A stretch of 20,916 nucleotides of DNA from an uncultured Candidatus Saccharibacteria bacterium (GTDB lineage Bacteria; Patescibacteriota; Saccharimonadia; Saccharimonadales; Saccharimonadaceae): positions 1-20,916 of the forward strand of contig CAMPVQ010000008.1 in the NCBI GenBank assembly GCA_946997535.1, written 5' to 3'. The number at the start of each line of letters is the position of its first letter. Position 1 is the stretch's first letter. The translations under genes and the position numbers were made by a program. Shown piece by piece: positions 1 through 7,688 of this stretch. The notes under the pieces were generated by a model. That model did not search any database. It was given only the letters and a program-made list of their open reading frames with translations, and was not told the DNA's origin.

Positions 1-36
1 ATGAGCCGACTGCTCTAACCACTGAGCTACGCCCCG
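1..36 (-). tRNA. tRNA with CAU anticodon (Met, possibly Ile2), 5' half only
   Basis: Read on the minus strand, the left edge gives the 5' half of a tRNA: a 7-nt acceptor strand (CGGGGCG), U8-A9, D-stem GCTC/GAGC with a GG in the loop, A26, anticodon stem GTCGG, then loop bases C-T-C-A-T, so the anticodon is CAU. The rest lies outside the window. CAU is read as elongator Met, initiator Met, or Ile2 after lysidine modification. The anticodon stem lacks the three G's at 29-31 typical of initiators, although a C at position 1 is initiator-like. Elongator Met is my first choice. The identity cannot be settled without the 3' half. Confidence 0.8.
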
Positions 37-44
37 CTACGAAT

Positions 45-53
45 ATTATAGCA
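45..53 (-). promoter_or_regulatory. Extended -10 promoter of the CAU tRNA
   Basis: On the minus strand this reads TGC-TATAAT, a perfect extended -10. Only 8 nt separate it from the mature tRNA 5' end, so the primary transcript should have almost no 5' leader. It is one arm of an inverted repeat whose other arm is the promoter of the gene at 77. Confidence 0.7.
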
Positions 54-60
54 TAGAATG

Positions 61-69
61 TGCTATAAT
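61..69 (+). promoter_or_regulatory. Extended -10 promoter for the division gene, leaderless
   Basis: TGC-TATAAT followed by 7 nt and then the ATG at 77. Transcription normally begins about 7 nt after the -10, so the mRNA should start at or next to the A of the start codon. No Shine-Dalgarno sequence is present and no -35 match is visible. Confidence 0.7.
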
Positions 70-76
70 AACGGTA

Positions 77-478
77 ATGCTTGAGCAATTAAAGGTCAGA
101 TTTGCGAAGTTGGCCAGTCCCGGTATGTTAATGATCGTGGGCGTGGCCGTTTTTTGGCTTGGTTTTATGACTATTACCATCGATGTAATGAACCGCAACT
201 ACCGTTTGCAGCGGCAAGTTGACCAAGGGGCGCTCGACAATCAGGTGATTGAAATTCAGAATGAGAATTTGCGCTTGGAACAGGCGTATTACAAGACTAA
301 TGAGTATTTGGAGTTATCGGCGCGGGCGCTATTAGGCAAGGCCTTACCAGGGGAGCATTTAGTACTACTAAAGCGCGCTGAGGTAGCGGATACTAACCAA
401 GGCAAGACCAACCAGCAGTTTGAACAGCGCTCCAACCTTGACCAGTGGCTTGATTTCTTGTCCGGCAAACATAATTAA
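77..478 (+). CDS. Septum formation initiator family protein (FtsB/DivIC/FtsL-like)
   Basis: A 133-residue bitopic membrane protein. A short basic N-terminus is followed by one membrane segment at about residues 16-36 and a coiled coil rich in Gln, Asn, Leu and Glu at about 40-75. The segment after it (YLELSARALLGKALPGEHLVLL, residues about 77-98) resembles the conserved 'Y.E..AR..LG...PGE' stretch of FtsB/DivIC proteins, which bridge FtsQ/DivIB and the septal synthase complex at midcell. The Gln/Asn-rich tail after about 100 is not conserved in the family. The start is fixed by the -10 box just upstream. FtsB, DivIC and FtsL cannot be told apart from sequence this short, so no symbol is given. 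Confidence 0.75.
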   Translation: MLEQLKVRFAKLASPGMLMIVGVAVFWLGFMTITIDVMNRNYRLQRQVDQGALDNQVIEIQNENLRLEQAYYKTNEYLELSARALLGKALPGEHLVLLKRAEVADTNQGKTNQQFEQRSNLDQWLDFLSGKHN

Positions 479-482
479 AGTG

Positions 483-491
483 TGCTAAAAT
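483..491 (+). promoter_or_regulatory. Extended -10 promoter for the pilin-like gene
   Basis: TGC-TAAAAT starts just after the stop of the division gene (478) and lies 7 nt before the ATG at 499. This places transcription start at that ATG and argues against the ATG at 490, which is inside the -10 box. Confidence 0.6.
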
Positions 492-498
492 GATAGTA

Positions 499-963
499 AT
501 GAAGAAACGAAACGAAGCGGGCTTTACCCTGATTGAGATGACGCTTGCCATTGTCATCTTGATAATTCTAGGCACCTTTTTCATTTTGCAGCGCAATGAC
601 CTAAGGGTGGCACAGCGCGACCAGCAGCGCAAGCAGACAATCAATACTATGTATTATGCCTTAAAGGAGGTGTTTTATAAGGAGCACCATTACTATCCAC
701 GCGTGATTAGTCGCGACAATCTGCCGATGATTGACCCGACCTTATTTACCGACCCACACGGCTTTACCTTGCATGGCGACCAGTGTAATTACACAAAGAA
801 CGGCAAGCAAGAAAGTAATGGCAACTGTGATTACAAGTACTCGCCACTTGATTGCGATAATGAAGGTAAGTGCCAAGCCTTTAAGATTCGCTCTGAGATG
901 GAGCATGAAGCAGCGTTTGAGCGCGAAGATAGCCACTCTAAGTCAACTTTGAAGCGTAAGTAA
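499..963 (+). CDS. Type IV pilin-like (prepilin N-methylation) protein
   Basis: The N-terminus from 499 is MKKRNEAG-FTLIEM followed by a hydrophobic helix to about residue 28. This is the class III/type IV prepilin signal: cleavage after Gly8 by a prepilin peptidase, mature N-terminal Phe, and Glu at +5 for assembly. The 154-residue length fits a pseudopilin or minor pilin. Four cysteines lie in the C-terminal half (in QCNY, GNCDY, LDCDN, GKCQA), possibly forming disulfides, and the last 20 residues are highly charged and basic. The reading frame extends to an ATG at 490, but that codon overlaps the probable -10, so 499 is preferred. No other pilus genes are in the window, so its partners are unknown. 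Type IV pili are known in Saccharibacteria, where they support motility and host attachment. Confidence 0.85.
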   Translation: MKKRNEAGFTLIEMTLAIVILIILGTFFILQRNDLRVAQRDQQRKQTINTMYYALKEVFYKEHHYYPRVISRDNLPMIDPTLFTDPHGFTLHGDQCNYTKNGKQESNGNCDYKYSPLDCDNEGKCQAFKIRSEMEHEAAFEREDSHSKSTLKRK

Positions 964-974
964 ACAAGTAAATT

Positions 975-1002
975 AAAAGCTAGCTCGAAAGGCTAGCTTT
1001 TT
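975..1002. terminator. Bidirectional Rho-independent terminator
   Basis: Stem AAAAGCTAGC (975-984), loop TCGAAAG, stem GCTAGCTTTT (992-1001) and a further T. The A-run on the left and T-run on the right make it work on both strands. It lies between the convergent pilin gene and the PH-domain gene. Confidence 0.85.
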
Positions 1003-1021
1003 AGGCTATAAATCAACCGAT

Positions 1022-1615
1022 TTAACCGTGGTAGCGAGTAGTGTGTTCGCCGTCAACCTGCTGGACAACCTTGTTGACCACCTTAAACTGTTCCTTCGGA
1101 TTAGCCACAAAGTTAAAAGTGTAAGTTTGCTCATCGCCTACGGTACTAAGGCGAATTGAGCCGTAGTTGAAGATGACTTGCAATGGGTTATTTTGGGCAA
1201 AGCTACAGTCTTCAATGTGCTCTAGCTCAACATTTTGTGACCGAACGCTAAATGGCGTGGTTTGGATGCGAGCAAAGACGCGCTCGTTGGTTACAATGAA
1301 AGTGTTACCAGTGTAAACCTTGGTGGCGACGAGAGCAAAAATAAAGCTAAAGGCGGCGCTAAAGGCCAGCAAGCCGAGCGCGAAGTACTCGCGATTCGGG
1401 ATATTTGGCAGACTGTAAATAATGAAGGCGAGTGCAATAAAGACACCAAAGGTGAGGAGCGCGCCGAGCCAGATGGCGAGGATGCCACAGAAAGAGCGTT
1501 CGACGTCAATCACCACATATTCTTGGTCGCCGAGGTTGAGGTCGGGGTAGTCGTGGACGCTGCGGTCGTGGTCGGCCTGCTCAGCTGTGGTTAAACTATT
1601 CTGATTGTCATTCAT
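1022..1615 (-). CDS. PH-domain (bPH2-like) integral membrane protein
   Basis: A 197-residue protein with an acidic N-terminus, two membrane helices (about residues 44-68 and 77-98), then a C-terminal domain of about 95 residues. That domain has the pattern of bacterial PH domains of the YdbT/YdbS kind: 'FIVTNERVFARIQTTPFSVRSQNVELEHIEDCSFAQNN...'-type strands in which 'TNERV', 'L..IEDC' and 'YGSIRL' are the recognisable parts. Such proteins are common in Gram-positive bacteria and CPR and lack a firm function. The start is supported by a -10 box 6 nt upstream that abuts the stop codon of ruvB, so this gene probably has its own promoter although it follows the ruv genes closely. Confidence 0.7.
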   Translation of the reverse strand: MNDNQNSLTTAEQADHDRSVHDYPDLNLGDQEYVVIDVERSFCGILAIWLGALLTFGVFIALAFIIYSLPNIPNREYFALGLLAFSAAFSFIFALVATKVYTGNTFIVTNERVFARIQTTPFSVRSQNVELEHIEDCSFAQNNPLQVIFNYGSIRLSTVGDEQTYTFNFVANPKEQFKVVNKVVQQVDGEHTTRYHG

Positions 1616-1621
1616 ATTACT

Positions 1622-1627
1622 ATTTTA
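1622..1627 (-). promoter_or_regulatory. -10 box for the PH-domain gene
   Basis: TAAAAT on the minus strand, 6 nt before ATG 1615 and directly after the ruvB stop codon (1630-1628 on the minus strand). An overlapping TATAAT a few bases upstream spans that stop and is an alternative. Confidence 0.5.
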
Positions 1628-2650
1628 TTATATACAACCTAATTTTTTAAGATGTTCGATGGCGCGGGTGGTTACGAGTCGGCCACGCGGTGTGCGTTCA
1701 ATAAAGCCAATCTGCAAGAGGTATGGCTCGTAGAAGTCTTCGATAGTGGAAGCTTCGTCGCCAGTGAGGGCGGCGATGGTATTGAGGCCGACGGGGCGGT
1801 CTTTGTAATTAGTGTACATGGTAGCTAGCATGTGGCGGTCGGCGGGGTCAAGGCCGAGGTCGTCAATTTCAAGGAGCTTAAGCGCGGCTTTGGCGCTACT
1901 TATATCAATCTTGGCGCCACTATGCACTTCAGCGTAGTCGCGAACGCGCTTTAAGAGGCGGTTCGCAATGCGCGGCGTCTGTCGGCTGCGCGTAGCGAGT
2001 AACTGAGCAGCTTCAGGAGTGATATCGGCCGAAAGTAGTTTGGCGCTGCGCGTAATAATCTGTTCGATGTCGTCGTTACTATAAAATTCGAGGTGGAAGA
2101 GGTGGCCAAAGCGGTCGCGCAGTGGCGCTGCGAGGCTGCCGGTACGAGTGGTGGCGCCAATCACAGTGAAGCGTGGCAGGTCAAGCCGGACGCTGCGGGC
2201 GGCTGGCCCCTTGCCAATCACGATGTCAAGTTTGAAGTCTTCCATGGCGGAATAAAGCACTTCTTCAACTGTGCGCGAAAGGCGGTGAATTTCGTCAATA
2301 AATAAGACGTCGCCATCTTGAAGGTTGGTTAAAATGCTGGCGAGATCGCCGGCGCGCTCAATGGCTGGCCCAGAGGTAACGCGGAGTCCGGCGCCCATCT
2401 CGTTGGCGATGACGCCCGCCATGGTAGTTTTGCCGAGCCCTGGTGGGCCATAGAGTAATACGTGGTCAATTGGTTCACCACGCTGCTTGGCGGCGTCAAT
2501 GGCGAGCTGCAAGTTGCGCTTCATCCGCGGCTGGCCAATGTAGTCAGCGAAGGTCTGCGGCCGCAGTGTTACCTCAGTGCGGGCTTCTTCTTGCGCCTCG
2601 TTCGTATCTGGCTCGGGCGCTGTTGGTTCGACAAATCGCTGAATTCCCAT
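1628..2650 (-). CDS. ruvB: Holliday junction branch migration ATPase RuvB
   Basis: A 340-residue AAA+ motor that, with RuvA, drives branch migration of Holliday junctions. Walker A GPPGLGKT is at residues 68-75 and Walker B FIDE at 117-120. The sensor region 'GATTRTGSLAAPLRDRFG' contains the arginine-finger stretch at about 165-182, and the C-terminal winged helix ends in 'RTPRGRLVTTRAIEHL'. Length is normal for the family. It lies 15 bp after ruvA and in the order ruvC-ruvA-ruvB. The 15-bp gap carries its own extended -10 (2657-2665) instead of a ribosome-binding site. Confidence 0.98.
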   Translation of the reverse strand: MGIQRFVEPTAPEPDTNEAQEEARTEVTLRPQTFADYIGQPRMKRNLQLAIDAAKQRGEPIDHVLLYGPPGLGKTTMAGVIANEMGAGLRVTSGPAIERAGDLASILTNLQDGDVLFIDEIHRLSRTVEEVLYSAMEDFKLDIVIGKGPAARSVRLDLPRFTVIGATTRTGSLAAPLRDRFGHLFHLEFYSNDDIEQIITRSAKLLSADITPEAAQLLATRSRQTPRIANRLLKRVRDYAEVHSGAKIDISSAKAALKLLEIDDLGLDPADRHMLATMYTNYKDRPVGLNTIAALTGDEASTIEDFYEPYLLQIGFIERTPRGRLVTTRAIEHLKKLGCI

Positions 2651-2656
2651 AACTCT

Positions 2657-2665
2657 ATTTTAACA
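2657..2665 (-). promoter_or_regulatory. Extended -10 promoter for ruvB inside the ruv cluster
   Basis: Minus strand TGT-TAAAAT, then 6 nt, then ATG 2650. The TGT begins at the base immediately after the ruvA stop TAG (2668-2666). No Shine-Dalgarno is present, so the transcript is predicted to be leaderless. Confidence 0.6.
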
Positions 2666-3232
2666 CTAGCGCTGCTTGAGAGCGAGGCGGACTTGTTCGC
2701 TGACCGGTAAATCGGTTGGTACGTCTTTCAAGAGACCACTGGCGTCGTTAAGATTAAAGCCGAGCGCGATGAGAGCGTCGAGGGCTTCACTGCTACTTGG
2801 AGTGAGCTGTGGTGTACTGCCACCACTGGTACTAGCGCCGACTTTGTCGTGTAAATCCACCGCCACGCGTTCAGCGGTCTTCTTGCCGACACCGCTAGCG
2901 TGAGCGATGAAGCTGGCGTCGGAGTTTGCAATGGCATTGCGCACCGTGTCACTGCTTCCGAGTGAGAGAATGGCGAGCGCTGCCTTCGGGCCGACGCCTT
3001 GGACGGAAATTAAGAGTTCAAACAGGCGCTTGGCGGCTAGGGTAGTGAAGCCGAATAGCTCCTCGGCGTTTTCTTTGACGGCGTGATAAATGTAAAGCGC
3101 CACCTCTTGGTCGAGCAGGGCGGCTTCGCTGGTATCGGTTGGGACGAAAATCTCGTAACCAATACCACTGTTATCAACCACAATTGACTGGGCGTCTTTT
3201 TCAATCACGCGGCCTTTAATGTATGCAATCAT
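2666..3232 (-). CDS. ruvA: Holliday junction DNA-binding protein RuvA
   Basis: A 188-residue protein that binds four-way junctions as a tetramer and loads RuvB. Domain I is an OB fold beginning MIAYIKGRV with 'GIGYEIFVP'. Domain II has two helix-hairpin-helix motifs ('SVQGVGPKAALAIL' near 77-90 and 'ASGVGKKTAERV' near 112-123). After a Ser/Gly/Thr linker, domain III ('EALDALIALGFN') is the part that contacts RuvB. It is only 4 bp downstream of ruvC. The start is set by a TACAAT box that overlaps the end of ruvC. Confidence 0.97.
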   Translation of the reverse strand: MIAYIKGRVIEKDAQSIVVDNSGIGYEIFVPTDTSEAALLDQEVALYIYHAVKENAEELFGFTTLAAKRLFELLISVQGVGPKAALAILSLGSSDTVRNAIANSDASFIAHASGVGKKTAERVAVDLHDKVGASTSGGSTPQLTPSSSEALDALIALGFNLNDASGLLKDVPTDLPVSEQVRLALKQR

Positions 3233-3236
3233 ACTT

Positions 3237-3749
3237 CTATTGTAGCTTATTTGACTGGTGGTTGGCTAATGTGTCGCGCTTGGTCATGAAGTAGTGGGTG
3301 ATGGCAGCGGCGAGGGCGTCGGCAGCGTCATCGGGCTGTGGAACTTTTTCGAGACCGAGCTGGATACGCACCATTTCCATTACTTGTTTCTTCTCAGCGC
3401 GGCCGTAGCCGGTTAGAGTCTGCTTAATTTGGAGCGGCGTGTAAGAAAAGCAGGGTAAATTGTGTTGCGTGGCAACTAAAATCACCACACCGCGCGCTTC
3501 GGCTACCGAGATAGCAGTGGTGATGTTGCGGTTAAAATAGAGTCCTTCGATTGAGACGCAGTCGGGTTTGGTGTTAGTGATAATACTAGTAAGTGAGTCG
3601 TAAATGTCGAGCAGGCGGACGTTGAGCGGGGTGTGTGCTGGTGTTGCCACCACGCCACCATCAATCATCTTGGGCGATTTGTAGGGCTGAAAGTCAATTA
3701 CACCAAAGCCGAGAATGCCCGTGCCGGGGTCGATACCGAGGATACGCAT
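3237..3749 (-). CDS. ruvC: Holliday junction resolvase RuvC
   Basis: A 170-residue RNase H-fold endonuclease that cuts Holliday junctions symmetrically. Catalytic acids can be placed: D7 in 'MRILGIDPGTG', E68 in 'VSIEGLYFN', and D141/D144 in 'QPDDAADALAAAITH'. The family signature 'GYGRAEKKQV' is at about 114-123. Length is normal. It is first in the ruvC-ruvA-ruvB order. The start is 6 nt after a TACAAT box that follows the stop of the upstream lamin-tail gene by one nucleotide or less. Confidence 0.97.
   Translation of the reverse strand: MRILGIDPGTGILGFGVIDFQPYKSPKMIDGGVVATPAHTPLNVRLLDIYDSLTSIITNTKPDCVSIEGLYFNRNITTAISVAEARGVVILVATQHNLPCFSYTPLQIKQTLTGYGRAEKKQVMEMVRIQLGLEKVPQPDDAADALAAAITHYFMTKRDTLANHQSNKLQ
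3239..3244 (-). promoter_or_regulatory. -10 box for ruvA within the 3' end of ruvC
   Basis: Minus strand TACAAT, 6 nt before ATG 3232. It is formed by the last codons of ruvC together with the first base of the ruvC stop TAG, so it serves two functions. No ribosome-binding site is visible. Confidence 0.5.
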
Positions 3750-3755
3750 AAGCCT

Positions 3756-3761
3756 ATTGTA
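3756..3761 (-). promoter_or_regulatory. -10 box for ruvC, leaderless
   Basis: Minus strand TACAAT immediately after the stop TAG (3764-3762) of the upstream gene and 6 nt before ATG 3749. It has the same hexamer and spacing as the ruvA box. Confidence 0.55.
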
Positions 3762-5477
3762 CTATGTAAAGTTAATTTTGTCTGTTGGCTTAGGCTTAGC
3801 TGTTTTGGTGGACTTAGTTGACTTGGCTGATTTAGACGGCTTGGTTGGCTTGGTTAGTTTGCCGGTAGCGGGCGATAAAACTTGGGCGCTACGGCGTAAT
3901 TTTACTTGGTGGCGGGCTTGTAATATCTGGTAGGCGAGTACAATTAGCGTTATGGTGCCGAGGCCAGCGCCGATGATGTAAGGACTGTAATCAGAGGTAG
4001 CGGGTGGAGTAGTGCTACTAGCGTCGGATTTATTAGCGGCGGGCTGGTGGTCGAGCTTACTGGATTTGGCGCAGCGATTGGTGGCAGGATTTAGCTGGCT
4101 ACCCTCGGGACAGGTCTTGGCAGGCTTAGTTGACGACTTCACTGCTTTCGCTACTTTAGGTTTTAGCGAATTTTGGCGCGACGACCGAGTGGCTAGCAGG
4201 TTACGCGCAGGGGTGGTTTTAACCTTAACTGCCGGTGCTTTAGTTGTCAGTGGTGGCGCAAAGGCTTTAGCTGGCCAGATATCCGGCTCGGGCGCTGTGG
4301 ATTTATTTAGTGTGGCGGGTTTGGCTGGCGCGTCAGGCTGATTGTCTGTCAATTGTTTGGTTAATTTATCTAGTTTATCAAGTTCCGCTAGCTGGTCGTT
4401 TAGTTGGTCGAATTGGTTATGGTCTGCCTTGGCAGTAGTGGAATTATCAGTGTCAGACTGGTCAGTTGCTAATTCCTCTAGTGCTTTTGAGATTGGATGA
4501 GTAATTGGCTTGGTTATTTGAAACTGGTTGGGCGCGTTTGGTGTCGGCAAAGTAAATTGCCACTGGTAATTATCGTCAAGGCTGTAGCTGTGGTTGGGCT
4601 GCTGGCCGTGGTAAGTTAGCTCGTCAACGATGGCGTGTTGATTAGTAGTGAGGAGTTTGACTTGCCCGCCGGTCATACCTAGGGCGTGCCAGTTTGGGTC
4701 GGTGGTCTGGTAGGGGAAGCCGACGGCGTACAATTCATGGGGTAGAAGCACAGCCCAGCCGAGCGGCTGCGGCGAAGTGAGGTGGTCGGTACTGAGGTAA
4801 CAGGTACTGAGGTCAACTGGTGTAGTGCCGGTGTTTTGGACTTCAATGAATTGTTGGTCGGGCGCGGCGTTGCTATAAACTTCATTTAGTTTAATGTCGT
4901 GGCATTGATTAAGCTGATTGTAAATAGTTTGGTCGGTTAGACTAAGGCTAGCACAGTCGAGTTGTGCGCCGCGAGTGGCCTTCGCGTAGTAAAATTTGTC
5001 GGAGATGAACGGTTGGCCGTTGGTGTCACGGGTTAAACAACGCTGGTAAGAATAGCCGGGGCGTTCGTCGAGCGCATCTTGTACCTCAGTCAAGGCGTCA
5101 TTACTCATTAACTCAAAGTAGTTTATCGCCACCCAAACCCAGATGGGCTGCACACTGACACTTTTGGTGCCGTGAGGCTTGATACTGCTAAGGTCAAATA
5201 GTGGCGGCAAATTAAGATTAGGTAAATCAATTCCAAAGGTATGGGGATTTAAGAAGAATTGGCGCCAACCGTAGGCGTCGTGGTCACTGTTGTTATAAAA
5301 CTCAATAAAGCTGCCGTGGTCACTCTGATAAATCTCGCTAATAATTACGCCGTCAGTCGACTGCACAGTATCATCAACAACCGCCGCTTGAGTTGCCGAG
5401 GTAGCGGACAGAGTAAGGAGGGTGGCAAAGAATAGTGTGGTGGCGAGACGCATTAGTTGGTGGCTAAGATGCGACAT
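3762..5477 (-). CDS. Secreted, membrane-anchored protein with two lamin-tail domains
   Basis: A 571-residue surface protein. There is a signal peptide at 1-32 (hydrophobic core, then ATQAA). A first lamin-tail (LTD-like) domain lies at about 42-170 ('VIISEIYQSDHGSFIEFYN'), and a second at about 195-318 ('IKLNEVYSN...QFIEVQNTG') ending with the typical 'PTPNAPN'. A long Thr/Asp/Lys/Pro-rich linker follows, then a short Cys-pair motif (CPEGSQLNPATNRC, 456-469) of a kind I associate with Saccharibacteria surface proteins. A membrane helix at 500-520 and a cytoplasmic Lys/Ser/Thr/Pro tail (from about 541) complete it. Lamin-tail domains on bacterial exported proteins are thought to bind DNA or cell-wall ligands, and the ligand here is unknown. 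Start: a TATAAT box 5 nt upstream. Confidence 0.8.
   Translation of the reverse strand: MSHLSHQLMRLATTLFFATLLTLSATSATQAAVVDDTVQSTDGVIISEIYQSDHGSFIEFYNNSDHDAYGWRQFFLNPHTFGIDLPNLNLPPLFDLSSIKPHGTKSVSVQPIWVWVAINYFELMSNDALTEVQDALDERPGYSYQRCLTRDTNGQPFISDKFYYAKATRGAQLDCASLSLTDQTIYNQLNQCHDIKLNEVYSNAAPDQQFIEVQNTGTTPVDLSTCYLSTDHLTSPQPLGWAVLLPHELYAVGFPYQTTDPNWHALGMTGGQVKLLTTNQHAIVDELTYHGQQPNHSYSLDDNYQWQFTLPTPNAPNQFQITKPITHPISKALEELATDQSDTDNSTTAKADHNQFDQLNDQLAELDKLDKLTKQLTDNQPDAPAKPATLNKSTAPEPDIWPAKAFAPPLTTKAPAVKVKTTPARNLLATRSSRQNSLKPKVAKAVKSSTKPAKTCPEGSQLNPATNRCAKSSKLDHQPAANKSDASSTTPPATSDYSPYIIGAGLGTITLIVLAYQILQARHQVKLRRSAQVLSPATGKLTKPTKPSKSAKSTKSTKTAKPKPTDKINFT
3795..3865 (-). repeat. Low-complexity Lys/Ser/Thr/Pro coding repeat
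   Basis: Degenerate short repeats encode the 'TKPTKPSKSAKSTKSTKTAK' tail of the lamin-tail protein. The units are imperfect multiples of three to nine bases, so length changes would tend to keep the frame. Confidence 0.6.
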
Positions 5478-5482
5478 TGCTA

Positions 5483-5488
5483 ATTATA
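5483..5488 (-). promoter_or_regulatory. -10 box for the lamin-tail gene
   Basis: Minus strand TATAAT, 5 nt before ATG 5477. It diverges from the tsaE promoter about 30 bp away, so the two genes share a short divergent control region (5478-5532). Confidence 0.6.
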
Positions 5489-5517
5489 TTAAACCATAAC
5501 CATAAGCGGCTTTCAAG

Positions 5518-5526
5518 TGTTAAAAT
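5518..5526 (+). promoter_or_regulatory. Extended -10 promoter for tsaE, leaderless
   Basis: TGT-TAAAAT, 6 nt, then ATG 5533. No Shine-Dalgarno sequence is possible in this spacing. Confidence 0.6.
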
Positions 5527-5532
5527 AAGGGT

Positions 5533-5952
5533 ATGATTATCAAGACGACAGAAGAAATGGTGGCGCTGGGGCAGCACATTGGCGCACGGTTGCATGGCGG
5601 CGAGGTGTTTGAGCTGATTGGCGACGTGGGCGCCGGCAAGACAACCTTCACGCACGGTTTGGCGGCAGGGCTAGGGGTGACTGACACGGTGCAGTCGCCG
5701 AGTTTCACGATTAATTGTAGCTATCCGGCGCGTGACGGGTTGGTACTGAACCACTATGACTTTTACCGGTTGAGCGACCCAGGAATTGTGACGATGGAGC
5801 TTGCTGAATCAATTCATGACCCGCAGTCGGTGACGGTGATTGAGTGGGGGCAGTCGGTACAACATTGTTTGCCAGAACAACATATTATTATCAAGTTTAA
5901 TTATCTGCCGGACAGTGGTCGTGACGTCGAAATAACTGGTTTAGAATTGTAA
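5533..5952 (+). CDS. tsaE: tRNA t6A biosynthesis ATPase TsaE
   Basis: A 139-residue P-loop protein that works with TsaB and TsaD to form threonylcarbamoyl-adenosine at position 37 of ANN-decoding tRNAs. The Walker A is GDVGAGKTT (30-38) and is followed by the family motifs 'SPSFTI' (55-60), 'NHYDFYRL' (73-80) and 'VIEWG' (102-106). Length is normal. Its partner TsaB is encoded about 5 kb away (10674) in a shortened form. The stop codon lies inside a 19-bp palindrome (5945-5963). Confidence 0.95.
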   Translation: MIIKTTEEMVALGQHIGARLHGGEVFELIGDVGAGKTTFTHGLAAGLGVTDTVQSPSFTINCSYPARDGLVLNHYDFYRLSDPGIVTMELAESIHDPQSVTVIEWGQSVQHCLPEQHIIIKFNYLPDSGRDVEITGLEL

Positions 5953-5963
5953 AATTTACAATT
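5945..5963. repeat. Perfect 19-bp AT-rich palindrome at the end of tsaE
   Basis: AATTGTAAA-A-TTTACAATT. It includes the tsaE stop (5950-5952) and ends 13 bp before the -35 box of the next gene. It lacks a G/C-rich stem or T-run, so it is a poor terminator. An operator is possible. Confidence 0.6.
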
Positions 5964-5976
5964 AAGCATAAAGGGC

Positions 5977-6005
5977 TTGTCATAGCAAAAAAGTTATGCT
6001 AAAAT
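5977..6005 (+). promoter_or_regulatory. Complete -35/-10 promoter for the DHH-like gene
   Basis: TTGTCA at 5977-5982, a 17-nt spacer, and TAAAAT at 6000-6005 with an extended TGC in front. The start codon is 29 nt after the -10, leaving a leader of about 20-25 nt with a GGAG (6020-6023) about 11 nt upstream of ATG. This gene is leadered, unlike most neighbours. Confidence 0.7.
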
Positions 6006-6034
6006 AGCCTCAAACCGATGGAGAAAAAGAAAAA

Positions 6035-7687
<1,653 letters not shown>

Positions 7688-7688
7688 T

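Noticed and set aside
1262..1594. A 110-codon plus-strand reading frame opposite the PH-domain gene
   Set aside because: Composition is that of an antisense shadow. The minus-strand frame has membrane helices and a recognisable domain, and a promoter in place.
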